A DNA stretch of 64,000 nucleotides from Halomarina oriensis (GCF_009791395.1 NZ_WSZK01000006.1:62001-126000), one strand, 5' to 3'; shown: positions 1-9,220, counted from the first letter of the stretch. Made by a program: numbers and translations. The notes: generated by a model from the sequence alone, not told the origin.

Positions 1-498
1 CTCGCGCTCGGCCCGGTGCAGGCCGCACTCCCGTTCTCCGTCGTCGTCCTCGGACTCGCGGCGCTGACCGCGACGGTGTCGCTCGTCGTGCGTCGTCGCC
101 TCGTCGGTGACGTCTCACCGCCCGACGGCGACCGGATGCAGGACCTCGCCGAACGTCTCGACACGGCCCGCGAACGCGGTGACGACGCCGTCGTCGAGCG
201 ACTCGAAGCACGGCGGCGGGCGCTCGTCCGCGAGCAGCTATCGGCGTTGAAGACGCAGTGCCGCCCGCTCGTCTGGACGATGCTGGTGACGATTCCGGTG
301 TTCCTCTGGCTCTCGTGGCTGGTCGCCGCCCCCGCCGCGGCCGTCACCCCCGTCGCACCGGTCTACCCCGTCGTCGGCCGAATCGTCTGGACCGCACGCC
401 TCGTCGGGCCGGTCCAGGCGTGGATGGCGTGGTACTTCGTCTGCTCGCTGCTCGCCGGGACGACGCTCCGTCGGACCGTCGACCGGGTGACGGCGTAA
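1..498 (+). CDS. DUF106 (EMC3/TMCO1-like) membrane protein, 5' end probably cut by the window
   Basis: The reading frame is open to the first base of the window; the first start-like codon is a GTG at 16, so the true start may lie upstream. The visible part has the DUF106 layout: a hydrophobic N-terminal segment, a charged helical stretch rich in Arg, Glu and Asp (about residues 38-80 from the GTG), then two membrane segments around 85-105 and 128-150. The motif FRPLVW-like region before helix two is seen here as CRPLVWTMLVTIPVFLW, and the last helix begins with RLVGPVQAWMAWYF, both typical of archaeal DUF106. The family is related to eukaryotic EMC3 and TMCO1, membrane insertases, and to YidC/Oxa1. 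An insertase role is inferred from family only. It is followed by the endonuclease III gene after 71 bases. Confidence 0.75.
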   Translation, partial: LALGPVQAALPFSVVVLGLAALTATVSLVVRRRLVGDVSPPDGDRMQDLAERLDTARERGDDAVVERLEARRRALVREQLSALKTQCRPLVWTMLVTIPVFLWLSWLVAAPAAAVTPVAPVYPVVGRIVWTARLVGPVQAWMAWYFVCSLLAGTTLRRTVDRVTA

Positions 499-569
499 CC
501 GGTTCCCGCCGCCGTCGACTCGTCTACGCGAACGACAACACCGAAGTCGGTGCCCGCCCCGGACCACCC

Positions 570-1253
570 ATGGGCGACCCCCTCGATTCACGCGAGGCAC
601 AGGCCGAGGCCGTCGTCGAGCGTCTCCAGACGGAGTATCCGGACTCGACCATCTCGCTGCGCTACTCGAACCGCCTCGAACTCCTGATCGCAGTCGTGCT
701 CTCCGCGCAGTGTACCGACGAGCGAGTGAACCAGGTCACGGCGGACCTGTTCGAGACCTACCAGACACCAGAAGACTACGCGAACGCGACGCAGGAGGAA
801 CTCGCCGACGCCATCTACGGCATCACCTTCCACAACAACAAGGGCGGCTACCTCCAGGGCATCGGCGAGCGAATCGTCGCGGACCACGACGGCGAGGTTC
901 CGGACACGATGAGCGCGCTGACCGACCTCCCGGGTGTCGGTCGGAAGACGGCGAACGTCGTGCTCCAGCACGGTCACGACGTCGTCGAGGGTATCGTCGT
1001 CGACACGCACGTCCAGCGTCTCTCACGGCGACTCGGACTGACCGAGGAGGAACGGCCCGAAGCCATCGAGCAGGACCTGCTCCCGGTGGTGCCGGAGGCC
1101 CACTGGCAGGAGTTCACCCACCTGCTCATCGACCACGGACGAGCGGTCTGTGACGCGCGAAATCCGGAGTGTTCGGCGTGTGTCCTCGAAGACGTCTGTC
1201 CGTCCTCGAAACTCGACGCCGAGGTGGACCTCGCCAGCGGCGAGGAGTGGTGA
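570..1253 (+). CDS. nth: Endonuclease III (DNA glycosylase/AP lyase)
   Basis: Base excision repair enzyme that removes oxidised pyrimidines and cleaves the resulting abasic site. The 227-residue protein has the helix-hairpin-helix LPGVGRKTA at residues 120-128, with catalytic Lys126, and the second catalytic residue Asp145 in VVDTHV. Four cysteines at 194, 201, 204 and 210 follow the C-x6-C-x2-C-x5-C pattern of the [4Fe-4S] cluster. The frame stays open far upstream, but the sequence before ATG 570 is arginine-rich and overlaps the preceding gene in another frame, so ATG 570 (MGDPLDSREA) is chosen. Length and motifs agree with bacterial and archaeal Nth. Confidence 0.95.
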   Translation: MGDPLDSREAQAEAVVERLQTEYPDSTISLRYSNRLELLIAVVLSAQCTDERVNQVTADLFETYQTPEDYANATQEELADAIYGITFHNNKGGYLQGIGERIVADHDGEVPDTMSALTDLPGVGRKTANVVLQHGHDVVEGIVVDTHVQRLSRRLGLTEEERPEAIEQDLLPVVPEAHWQEFTHLLIDHGRAVCDARNPECSACVLEDVCPSSKLDAEVDLASGEEW

Positions 1254-1292
1254 GCCACCGTCGTCGGTCACGCGGTGGTCACCGCCGCCCGG

Positions 1293-1790
1293 TCACCCGA
1301 GGATGGAGTACCGGAGGAGATACCGGACGATACCGATGACGTACGCCAGAATCCAGAAGAACGTGTAGCCGAAGACGCCGATACGGAGGCGACGTCGCCA
1401 GAACCGCATGTTCTCGTCGCCGATCTCGTCGAGCAGGACGTCCTCGTCGTAGTCGTGGTAGAGGTCGTGTTCCCACTTCGCCCGGAAGATGCGGACGATG
1501 CCCGTCGCGCCGAACGCGAGCATCGCGTACGCCTGGAACCCGAAGAAGGCGTGGACGGCGGCCAGGCCGTCGCCGAACTGCTCGAACAGGCGGGGGAGCA
1601 TCCAGAACACCAGCGGTATCGTCGTCAGCGCGAGTCCGGGGAGGATAAACGAGAGGTGGTAGGTGAGGACGTTCCACGTCACGTCCTCGGCGTCGATCAT
1701 GATCCACGCGCCGTAGAGCAGGAGGGGGAGGGTGAGCGAGACGGAGAACGCGACGACGGTCGCAGTCTGGGTCTCGCTGAGACCGAACAT
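1293..1790 (-). CDS. Multi-pass membrane protein beside the bc complex locus
   Basis: This 165-residue protein is not recognised by function. It has about four hydrophobic segments (roughly residues 10-32, 40-62, 75-100 and 140-160) separated by a charged, acidic cytosolic-type loop (HDLYHDYDEDVLLDEIGDE). It probably belongs to one of the haloarchaea-specific unnamed families that sit next to the halocyanin/Rieske/cytochrome b genes. It runs opposite to nth and diverges from the 1988 gene. ATG 1790 gives MFGLSETQ; upstream codons in the frame are arginine- and proline-rich and look non-coding. A role in assembly of the respiratory complex is a guess from position only. Confidence 0.75.
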   Translation of the reverse strand: MFGLSETQTATVVAFSVSLTLPLLLYGAWIMIDAEDVTWNVLTYHLSFILPGLALTTIPLVFWMLPRLFEQFGDGLAAVHAFFGFQAYAMLAFGATGIVRIFRAKWEHDLYHDYDEDVLLDEIGDENMRFWRRRLRIGVFGYTFFWILAYVIGIVRYLLRYSILG

Positions 1791-1987
1791 GGACGCGTTT
1801 CGACCGGCGACGGTTTCAGCGTGCCGGATTCGCCGGCCGTGCACGGCGTCCGTCTCGGCTGGCGTCGGGCACGGGCGCCCGCGAGGGCCGTCACCGCGGC
1901 CCCTCGCGGGCGCCGCCCCGGTGAGCGTCGAAACCGGCTGCGGGCGGCGTCGCAACGTCTTTAGGCCGTCCGGCCGTAGTTCGGAGT

Positions 1988-2902
1988 ATGGCTGATGGGC
2001 CGTCTGCCACCCGTTCCGACGACGCCGACAGCGACGCGGCCGACGGGTCGGCACCGGTCGAACGCGATGGCGACGAGCGAGTCCCGTTCGACGCCGAGGT
2101 GGACGACCCCGACCGGCAGACGGACGAGGACCTCTCGCTTGACGAACTCCGGGCACAGGTCGAAGAGAAGTACGACTTCGAGAACTTCGGCCCCCGAGAT
2201 ATGGCCCGGATGAGCGCCGAGGAGTGGGACGCCGTCTTCGACCCCGACTCGTGGATCACGGGGACGGAACTGCTCGACCGCCTCGAAGCCGACCTGAAAC
2301 AGCGCGTCCTCGACCGGGACGTCTTCGCACGCGTCGAGCGGTTCGAGAACCCCGACCGCCTCGTCGCCTACGACGAGGAGGGGTACGCGATGGTCTACGG
2401 CGACGGCACCGTCGAAGGGACGGGCCGGGTGCTCCGAGACGTCGAACCCTCCGTCGCGCTGGCGTCGATGGAGGAGTACGACGTCCCGGAGCTGCCCGAG
2501 GGCGAGGTGCTGCCACGACCACACGACGTTCCCGACGGTGGCGGTGACCTCGGCCACCAGGTGCTACAGGTCGTCGCCGGCGTCCAGTTGCTGATGGCCG
2601 TGGGGCTGGTCGGCTGGGGTCTCTTCGCGGCGGTGACCGCGACCGCGACCGGTCAGTTCGGCAACCCGAACGCCCCGATTCTGGCCATCGCGGCCGGTCT
2701 CGGCTTCCTCGTCATCGGCGTGTTCCTGTTCACACTGGTCGCCAACGCGCGACTCTCCGACCGGTTCCGGTCCGAGGAGTACCGTGACCGCCTGCGGGCG
2801 GTCGGACTCGACTCCGACGAGCGGCCGGCGTTCCTCGACGACCTCGAGTCCGATGGGCGACTCGCCGGCGGTGAAGACGATTCCTCCGAAGACCCCGCGT
2901 GA
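1988..2902 (+). CDS. Acidic protein with two C-terminal membrane helices, bc complex locus
   Basis: 304 residues, function not recognised. About the first 185 residues are soluble and very acidic, with a central MSAEEWDAVFDPDSWITG stretch. Two hydrophobic helices follow near residues 195-220 and 232-255, then another acidic tail. The layout suggests a membrane-anchored cytosolic domain. It lies just upstream of, and in the same direction as, the halocyanin gene (67 bases apart), but a separate TATA-like box precedes that gene, so the two may be transcribed separately. Codon use is ordinary for the window. An accessory or regulatory role for the respiratory complex is possible but unproven. 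Confidence 0.75.
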   Translation: MADGPSATRSDDADSDAADGSAPVERDGDERVPFDAEVDDPDRQTDEDLSLDELRAQVEEKYDFENFGPRDMARMSAEEWDAVFDPDSWITGTELLDRLEADLKQRVLDRDVFARVERFENPDRLVAYDEEGYAMVYGDGTVEGTGRVLRDVEPSVALASMEEYDVPELPEGEVLPRPHDVPDGGGDLGHQVLQVVAGVQLLMAVGLVGWGLFAAVTATATGQFGNPNAPILAIAAGLGFLVIGVFLFTLVANARLSDRFRSEEYRDRLRAVGLDSDERPAFLDDLESDGRLAGGEDDSSEDPA

Positions 2903-2936
2903 GGGCCGTAGCGCCCGTCTACACGTGTTCGGTGGG

Positions 2937-2942
2937 TTTATA
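2937..2942 (+). promoter_or_regulatory. TATA-like box of the halocyanin/bc operon
   Basis: TTTATA lies 28-33 nt before ATG 2970. Archaeal TATA boxes lie about 25-30 nt before the start of transcription, so the transcript should begin at or next to the ATG, giving a leaderless mRNA. This supports ATG 2970 over the longer in-frame extension. Confidence 0.6.
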
Positions 2943-2969
2943 CGAACACGGACCCGAAATCCCGTGTGC

Positions 2970-3683
2970 ATGAATAGACGGGAATTTCTCCTGGTGGCTG
3001 GCGGTGTCGCCGGCACCGTCGCCGCCACCGGCTCCGCCGTCGCCCAGGAGGGCAACGGTTCTGGTGGGAACACCAGTGGCGGAAACGCCAGCGGTGGAGG
3101 CGGAAACGAAAGCGGCAACGCGAGCGGCGGCGGTGGCGGGGGTGGCAGCGTCAGCGGTCCCATCGACTACGGCATCGAGGGAGCGAACGGCTACGACGGC
3201 CCCGGCAGCGGAACCGACGCCACCGGCCAGTCCGAGGTGACCATCGAGGTCGGTGTCGGGAGCGGCGGGTACGCGTTCGGCCCTGCGGCGGTCCACATCG
3301 ACCCTGGCACCACGGTCATCTGGGAGTGGGCGTCGGCGGGCCACAACGTCAACGCGCAGTCCGGTGCGGAGTTCGAGAGCCCCCTCCAGAGCGAGGGCAC
3401 CTTCGAGTGGACGGCCCCGGAGGACGCCTCGGGTATCGTCGAGTACCAGTGTGACCCTCACGTCGGTCAGGGTATGATCGCCGCGCTCGCCATCGGTTCC
3501 GACGTGCCGACCGCGGCGACCGGCGGCGGAGCGGCCGAGGAGGTCGACCCCGAGCACATGGGTGTGCCGATTCAGGCCCACTGGGTCGGTATCGCGACCA
3601 TCCTCATGATCGTCTCCTCGCTGATGTTCACCTTCTTCCTGCTGAAGTACGGTGAGAGCGCCCACACGAAGGGTGGTACCTAA
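2970..3683 (+). CDS. hcp: Halocyanin (blue copper protein) with Tat signal and C-terminal membrane anchor
   Basis: Membrane-attached type I copper protein that carries electrons outside the cytoplasmic membrane. The 237-residue precursor starts with a twin-arginine signal (NRREFLLVAGG), followed by a long Gly/Ser/Asn linker (about 28-62). The cupredoxin domain carries the likely copper ligands His125, Cys161, His164 and Met169, the last three in C-x2-H-x4-M spacing. A hydrophobic helix at about 205-225 anchors the C-terminus. It is the first gene of the cluster with a small membrane protein, Rieske protein and split cytochrome b, so it is the likely electron acceptor of that complex. Its stop codon overlaps the next start (TAATG). 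A close paralogue lies at 36077-36718. Confidence 0.93.
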   Translation: MNRREFLLVAGGVAGTVAATGSAVAQEGNGSGGNTSGGNASGGGGNESGNASGGGGGGGSVSGPIDYGIEGANGYDGPGSGTDATGQSEVTIEVGVGSGGYAFGPAAVHIDPGTTVIWEWASAGHNVNAQSGAEFESPLQSEGTFEWTAPEDASGIVEYQCDPHVGQGMIAALAIGSDVPTAATGGGAAEEVDPEHMGVPIQAHWVGIATILMIVSSLMFTFFLLKYGESAHTKGGT

Positions 3684-4069
3684 TGAGTTCAGGCAACAAC
3701 AGCTACGGCGACATCCATCGGTACGAACCGCCACGCGAATCGACGGCCGCGGCCATCGCCATCGTCCTGCTGACGCTCGTCGAAGTCGTCTTCGTCGGGA
3801 TGTTCAGCTACGGACTGGCGACCGGGTGGGGGTTCGACGAGTTCGGGAACATGTTCCTCGGTGGCCTGCTGGCGGTCATCTTCGTCGACCTCGCGTTCGT
3901 GCTCCTGCTCTACCGCAAGGAGTTCCTCCCGGACGTGATGATCGTCAAGAAACGCCGCCGGAAGTGGGAGGACCTCTACATCAGAGAGGAGGACATGGAG
4001 GGCACCCAGTTCGGCGGTAACGCGTGGGAGAACGTGAAACGCGCGGTCTACCCCTACTACAAGAAATAA
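3683..4069 (+). CDS. Small two-helix membrane protein between halocyanin and Rieske genes
   Basis: 128 residues with two hydrophobic helices (about 22-48 and 56-78) and a basic-acidic C-terminal tail containing KKRRRKWEDLYIREEDM. It overlaps the halocyanin stop codon and ends two bases before the Rieske start, so it is almost certainly co-translated with both. It belongs to a haloarchaeal family of unknown function. Its fixed place between two electron-transfer subunits suggests a structural subunit or assembly factor of the bc complex; this is inference from position. Confidence 0.8.
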   Translation: MSSGNNSYGDIHRYEPPRESTAAAIAIVLLTLVEVVFVGMFSYGLATGWGFDEFGNMFLGGLLAVIFVDLAFVLLLYRKEFLPDVMIVKKRRRKWEDLYIREEDMEGTQFGGNAWENVKRAVYPYYKK

Positions 4070-4071
4070 CA

Positions 4072-4914
4072 ATGGCAGACGACGACAAGTATCCAAACGA
4101 GACCGGACGTCGGCGCTTCGTCAAGGGTGTGGTGGGCGCAGGTGCGCTCGCTGCGGTCGGGACGGGCGGCGCTGCGGCCGTCGGGACGGCGACGAACCGC
4201 TCCGGGTCCGGTGGTGGTATCACCAGCTTCAGAGGCATCGAGAACACGGACGGTCCCGCGCCGCGTGGGATGCCCATCGTCCCCGTCGAAGTCGGCGACG
4301 ATGGCGTCATCTCGGGCGTCTGGCCGGAGGTCCAGGAGGTCGACGAGGGTGGGCAGACCATCCAGGTCGCCGAGATGGACATCGGTGGCGTCACCTACTC
4401 CACCGAGTGGTTCCAGTACTGTGGCGTCCAGACCTACGAGGGGATCGAACCGGGCTACGAGTCCGACAACATCCTCCGGTCGGCCCCGTCGCCCCCACCC
4501 GCCTACACCTGGCAGACGGAAGCCTACTCGGGCGGCGACCCGCTGAACATCGCCGACTTCGAGGACTACCGGACGTACGGCAACGGCATCGGGTCGAGCG
4601 GTCTCGGCAAGCCGGCGATGGCGACGTGGCGCTCACAGGACACCGAGAGCACCATCCCGGTGCAGGTGTTGCGCTCGCCACGAGTCGAGGAGATGGCACA
4701 GAACGACGAGTTCGTCGCCGCGGCGACCGACCAGGGCGTGATGGCGTGGCTCGATAAGTGTACGCACTTCTGCTGTGTCCCCGCGTTCAAGGGCTACGAG
4801 GGCTCCGCCGGGTTCGACGCGGAAGACCGGGTGTACTGTCAGTGCCACCAGTCGGTGTACAACCCGTTCAGCATCGTCGAGTCCTCGTTCGTCTCGCTCC
4901 CACGTCCGGAATAA
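4072..4914 (+). CDS. Rieske iron-sulfur protein of the cytochrome bc complex
   Basis: The [2Fe-2S] subunit that takes an electron from quinol and passes it to the soluble or anchored carrier, here probably halocyanin. The 280-residue protein begins with a Tat motif (GRRRFVKG) and a hydrophobic helix (about 19-40). Cluster ligands are Cys230 and His232 in CTHFCC and Cys256 and His259 in CQCH; Cys235 and Cys258 are placed for the usual disulfide. The canonical box is CTHLGC; here the Gly is Cys234, an extra cysteine. A long insertion with aromatic residues (about 105-185) precedes the cluster domain. ATG 4072 is preferred over an upstream in-frame start because it directly follows the preceding stop. 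Confidence 0.93.
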   Translation: MADDDKYPNETGRRRFVKGVVGAGALAAVGTGGAAAVGTATNRSGSGGGITSFRGIENTDGPAPRGMPIVPVEVGDDGVISGVWPEVQEVDEGGQTIQVAEMDIGGVTYSTEWFQYCGVQTYEGIEPGYESDNILRSAPSPPPAYTWQTEAYSGGDPLNIADFEDYRTYGNGIGSSGLGKPAMATWRSQDTESTIPVQVLRSPRVEEMAQNDEFVAAATDQGVMAWLDKCTHFCCVPAFKGYEGSAGFDAEDRVYCQCHQSVYNPFSIVESSFVSLPRPE

Positions 4915-4943
4915 CCAAACCACTCCACCACTAGTCACACACA

Positions 4944-5753
<810 letters not shown>

Positions 5754-5934
5754 GTCGGCGACTCCGTTCTGACTCGCGGTCGTCCGTTCTTCGTGTTCCG
5801 CCACGGGCCTGACGAGTGGCGACACCGGCCGTCGACCCTGACCCAGGAGGAGGGTCGGAACCCGACGAGGGCGACCTGCCGCCGGCCCGGCTAACACAAC
5901 CTTGATACCCGGCCGGTCGCTAGTACGGACAGTA

Positions 5935-6699
5935 ATGGCGCCGAGTGACGAGACGGACGAGGAAGTCCGGGCGGACGGGACCGGTATCGTCCCGCCGGAC
6001 GACGAGACCCCGACGTGGGGCGAGCGGAAGACTCGCTCCCAGGGGTTGTCTCGTCTGACCTACGAGTACTTCGAACGCTCCCGTCGGGAGGACCAGGACA
6101 TGCGCATGGAGTCGAGTTACGTTGAGCGTGACGTGCTCGGCTTCCCGACGTGGCCTCACGAGATGATTCGGAACCTGGCGATCACCTCCTTCTTCGTCGG
6201 GATGATGATCTTCCTCTCGGCGACGCTGCCGCCCCACATCGGGCCACCGGCGAACCCGAGTCAGACGCCCGCGGTCATCCTGCCCGACTGGTATCTCTAC
6301 TGGTCGTTCGGCCTGCTCAAGCTCGGCCCGCTCAACCCCGACCTCGCCATCCTCGGCGGGTCGAAGCTGATGGCCGACCGGACGTACGGCGTCCTCGCCA
6401 ACGTCGTCATCGTCGGGTTCATCGCTATCGTGCCGTTCCTGAACAAGGGGAGCGCCCGGCGACCCGTCGAACAGCCGTTCTGGGCGGCCGTCGGCGTCTT
6501 CGGGGTCGTGTTCTCGTTCACCATCGCGGCGCTGTCGGTGAAGAACCTCATCCCGATGGACCCGAACCTCCTGTTCGACCTGACGTTCCTCGTCCCGCCC
6601 GTCGCCGGCTTCATCGCCTACGCCGTCCTCCGGACGATGCGCGAAGGCTACATGTTCGAGCTGAATCGGCGGTACTACCGGCTCCGTCCGCCGAAGTGA
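5935..6699 (+). CDS. petD: Cytochrome b, C-terminal (subunit IV-like) subunit with PDWY motif
   Basis: 254 residues. A long acidic-basic N-terminal extension of about 75 residues precedes four membrane helices. The quinol-site motif is PDWY at 117-120, in place of the PEWY of ubiquinol or plastoquinol enzymes. Asp in this position is reported for low-potential menaquinone-type complexes, which fits haloarchaea using menaquinone. The gene follows the b6-like gene after 181 bases that hold no gene, and ATG 5935 is chosen because the upstream in-frame start adds a basic stretch with no support. It completes the quinol oxidase core of the complex. Confidence 0.9.
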   Translation: MAPSDETDEEVRADGTGIVPPDDETPTWGERKTRSQGLSRLTYEYFERSRREDQDMRMESSYVERDVLGFPTWPHEMIRNLAITSFFVGMMIFLSATLPPHIGPPANPSQTPAVILPDWYLYWSFGLLKLGPLNPDLAILGGSKLMADRTYGVLANVVIVGFIAIVPFLNKGSARRPVEQPFWAAVGVFGVVFSFTIAALSVKNLIPMDPNLLFDLTFLVPPVAGFIAYAVLRTMREGYMFELNRRYYRLRPPK

Positions 6700-6725
6700 A
6701 GTAACCGCGGCGCTTCTTTCCCCTA

Positions 6726-7250
6726 ATGGCCTCCGAACCCGACGAGCCACGCCGCGGCACCGACGTTGCCGAGGGAGCCTCGGCAGCCGACCAGAACGCG
6801 TGGCGTTCTGGTGATGGAGACGTCGTCGTCCCCGTCGAACTCTACAGGGTCGTCACGGTGTTCTCGACGCTCCTCGCCGTCGCGTTCGTCGTCCTCGGGT
6901 TCCTGTTTCTGGACGCCGCAACCGGTGCGGTGCGGCGGGTCGCACTGCTCGGGTGGGCTATCGGCCTCGGCGTCCCCATCGCCGCCTATCTGGGCTACCT
7001 GAGCGTCCGGGCGGACGCGGGGACGGCCGAGCGTCTGGTCGTGCTGTTCGTCCTGTTCGCGCTCTCGGTGGCGCTCGTCCCCGGCGCGGTGCGGTCGCTG
7101 CTGGCGGCGGCGGCGCTCACCGACGGGCAGTTCCAGGTGGTGTTCGGCGTCGCTGGCCTCGTACTCATCGGCGTCGGCGCGGGCGTCTACATCCTCGGGA
7201 CGCGGTTCCGAACCGAGGGAATGGGAAACCCTAAAGACGACGCTGACTAA
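6726..7250 (+). CDS. Membrane protein of the bc complex locus
   Basis: 174 residues with an acidic, soluble N-terminus of about 35 residues and four predicted helices (about 40-65, 70-95, 103-125 and 138-160). Function is not recognised. It begins 26 bases after the cytochrome b C-terminal gene, in the same direction, and is followed nine bases later by another small membrane protein. The arrangement suggests co-transcription with the bc complex genes and a possible accessory subunit role; nothing in the sequence shows cofactor-binding residues. Confidence 0.75.
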   Translation: MASEPDEPRRGTDVAEGASAADQNAWRSGDGDVVVPVELYRVVTVFSTLLAVAFVVLGFLFLDAATGAVRRVALLGWAIGLGVPIAAYLGYLSVRADAGTAERLVVLFVLFALSVALVPGAVRSLLAAAALTDGQFQVVFGVAGLVLIGVGAGVYILGTRFRTEGMGNPKDDAD

Positions 7251-7259
7251 GTCCCAGTA

Positions 7260-7517
7260 ATGGCTGACGAGTTCATGAAGGGGTTCGCGCTGTTCATCGT
7301 CTGCGGGATGCTGTGGATGGTGCTGGCTGGCTGGTACAACACCGCCGGCTTCGAGTCGACTCAACTCATCGCGGAGACGACCGGCGCGGGGACCATCTAC
7401 GACCAGATCGCCTACGTCCTCCGTGACGGCCTCCTCGTCGCCACGATTCTCGGGCCGGTCGTGTTCTGGCTGCTCATCCCGCTGAGTCGTGCGCTCGGTG
7501 GCGACGTCGAGAACTGA
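7260..7517 (+). CDS. Small two-helix membrane protein, last gene of the bc locus
   Basis: 85 residues with helices at about 8-27 and 55-77 and a short hydrophilic loop between them. No cofactor motif is visible. It starts nine bases after the preceding stop and ends the run of same-direction genes that began with halocyanin. It is probably a small subunit or assembly protein of the complex, judged only from its position and size. Confidence 0.72.
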   Translation: MADEFMKGFALFIVCGMLWMVLAGWYNTAGFESTQLIAETTGAGTIYDQIAYVLRDGLLVATILGPVVFWLLIPLSRALGGDVEN

Positions 7518-7976
7518 ACGACCCCTCTCCCTTCGATTCTCACCGTCGTGAGCGGCGGAACCGACTCGCCGCTCCGGGCGACGGTGCCCTCTCTCCTCTC
7601 CCGTCGTCGCCTCGCCGTGTGACGTCGCCGTCAGCGGCGGTTCGTAACGGGACGTGTCGGTTCACGTCGCACCGGGCGACCACGCCGGTCCGGTCCGTCG
7701 ACCGTGACCCACGGGCCATCCCGCGCCCGTCTCGGCCCGTTCGAGGCGGACGTCCGACGCCCCCGGTGGTGGCGAGACGGGGGACTCGACCGTCGAGAGA
7801 CGACCCGAGGCGGACGGCGTCGTCGTGACGTCGAGCGACCAGAGGTGACGTCGAGCGAGGCAGGAAACGACCGTCTCCGGTCGTGGGCGAGAGACGAAGC
7901 GAGCGGTATCGGCGAGCGAGTCGTGGGGGCGGAGAAGTGAACGGAGCGGGCGTCCGTTCGGACGGTTCGCGGGCCT
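7518..7976. other. Gene-free 459-base stretch between convergent genes
   Basis: No convincing gene is seen. Open frames here are arginine-rich and lack family resemblance. The part near 7850-7935 holds GAGCGAG- and GAAGCGAG-like purine runs similar to those after the tRNA gene at 16823-17110. The genes on both sides converge on this stretch, so it probably contains their transcription ends. Confidence 0.6.
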
Positions 7977-8417
7977 TCAGACGACCGTTTCCCAGAGCGG
8001 CTTGACGTACTGGAACAGGGTGATGTAGGCGATGTACATCAGGACCAGGACCGAGGCGGCGATAGCCGCTTTCGGTCGGTCGACGGTGAACTCCTGGCGA
8101 ATCTCGACGAGGCGGGACTCGAACTCGAACAGGTCGGTCAGCACCATCCCGACGACGAGTATCGAGAGGACCGTCCCGGCGTGGTACTCGACGGTGGCGA
8201 AGTAGAAAGAGAGGACGACCAGCAGGAAGTTCGTCGCCACGCGAATCGCGTTGCGCGAGACGGCGTCGACGCCGCCGTCACGCGCCTGCTTGACGATAGA
8301 GCGGTACTCGAACGCGCGGGCACCCATGTTGACGAGCACCAGCGCGAGGATGACGAGTCCGATGTAGGGCCGCAACACCGCGTCGACCACACCGAACAGC
8401 GAAGCGAACGCGTCCAT
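7977..8417 (-). CDS. Four-helix membrane protein, function unknown
   Basis: 146 residues with hydrophobic segments near 15-33, 58-78, 82-100 and 118-138 and the conserved-looking loop ARAFEYRSIVKQARDGGVDAVSR. It resembles haloarchaea-specific membrane proteins without known function. ATG 8417 is the only good start. It is transcribed in the same direction as the upstream NAD-kinase-like gene, 41 bases away, but is not obviously linked to it in function. Confidence 0.75.
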   Translation of the reverse strand: MDAFASLFGVVDAVLRPYIGLVILALVLVNMGARAFEYRSIVKQARDGGVDAVSRNAIRVATNFLLVVLSFYFATVEYHAGTVLSILVVGMVLTDLFEFESRLVEIRQEFTVDRPKAAIAASVLVLMYIAYITLFQYVKPLWETVV

Positions 8418-8458
8418 ACCCTATCTCCGGAGGCACACCCATTAGTGCCTTTCCAAAG

Positions 8459-9220
8459 TCACTCCCTCGTCGGTCGTACGAACCGGACGGTGCCCTCCGG
8501 CCGGACGCGGACCGGTTCGTCGGGGGAGACCGTTCCGACGCGCCTCGTGTCGGCGAAACACTCCACCGGCGCTTCCTCCCGTTCGACGCGAAGCGTCGTC
8601 TCGGCCATCGGCACCACCCAGTCGTCGGCACCGATGGCGAACGGGGCGATGGGGACCGTCACGAGCGAGTCGGCGTCGGGCGCGAGGACGGGGCCGCCAG
8701 CGGCGTGGGCGTAGCCGTGACTCCCGAGCGGCGTCGCCACGACGACCCCGTCGGCGCGGAACCGGTCGACCTCCCTCCCGGTGCTGTGGACCGAGTACTC
8801 GGAGATGCGGGCCGGTTCGGCGGTGACGAGCGTCACGTCGAACACCGCGGTCGACCGGGCGGCCCCACACTCGACGCCGAGAAGCGGGTGTGCCGTCGTC
8901 TCGACGGTCCCGGTGTGGAGCGCCCGAATCGCTTCGGTCGCCGTCGCTCTCGGAACCGAGAGCGGCGTGTCGCCCCCGACGACGAGGACGGGCGCGTCGG
9001 TCCGTGCGGCGACGGCGGAGAGCGCGGCGTCCCCGACGGCGACCACTACGTCCGCGTCGGCGACGTCGACGAGCGTCCCGGTGTCGGTGACGGCGGCGGC
9101 GAGTGACTCGGTGTCGGGGACCGTCCCCCTCGTCTCCAGGGTCGGGTCGGGGTCCCCCGCGCCCACGACGGCGACCCGCGTCGTCCCGGCGGGCGGCACT
9201 CCCGTCCCCTCGTCGTTCAT
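8459..9220 (-). CDS. NAD-kinase-family protein with altered active-site motifs
   Basis: 253 residues. The C-terminal half clearly belongs to the NAD kinase fold: RFRADGVVVATPLGSHGYAHAAGGP (about 153-177) matches the conserved region around TPTGSTAY. The N-terminal GGDGT motif is instead VGDAA at 62-66, keeping the Asp, and the NE/ND pair that contacts NAD is Phe127-Asp128. It may therefore be a divergent paralogue with another ligand, or an inactive regulatory form, rather than the housekeeping kinase. ATG 9220 is chosen over a TTG at 9247. It ends 31 bases after the M28 peptidase stop in the same direction. Confidence 0.75.
   Translation of the reverse strand: MNDEGTGVPPAGTTRVAVVGAGDPDPTLETRGTVPDTESLAAAVTDTGTLVDVADADVVVAVGDAALSAVAARTDAPVLVVGGDTPLSVPRATATEAIRALHTGTVETTAHPLLGVECGAARSTAVFDVTLVTAEPARISEYSVHSTGREVDRFRADGVVVATPLGSHGYAHAAGGPVLAPDADSLVTVPIAPFAIGADDWVVPMAETTLRVEREEAPVECFADTRRVGTVSPDEPVRVRPEGTVRFVRPTRE

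Noticed and set aside
7619-7940. Two short arginine-rich frames in the gap after the bc locus
   Set aside because: No promoter, no family resemblance, and purine-repeat composition like other non-coding gaps.
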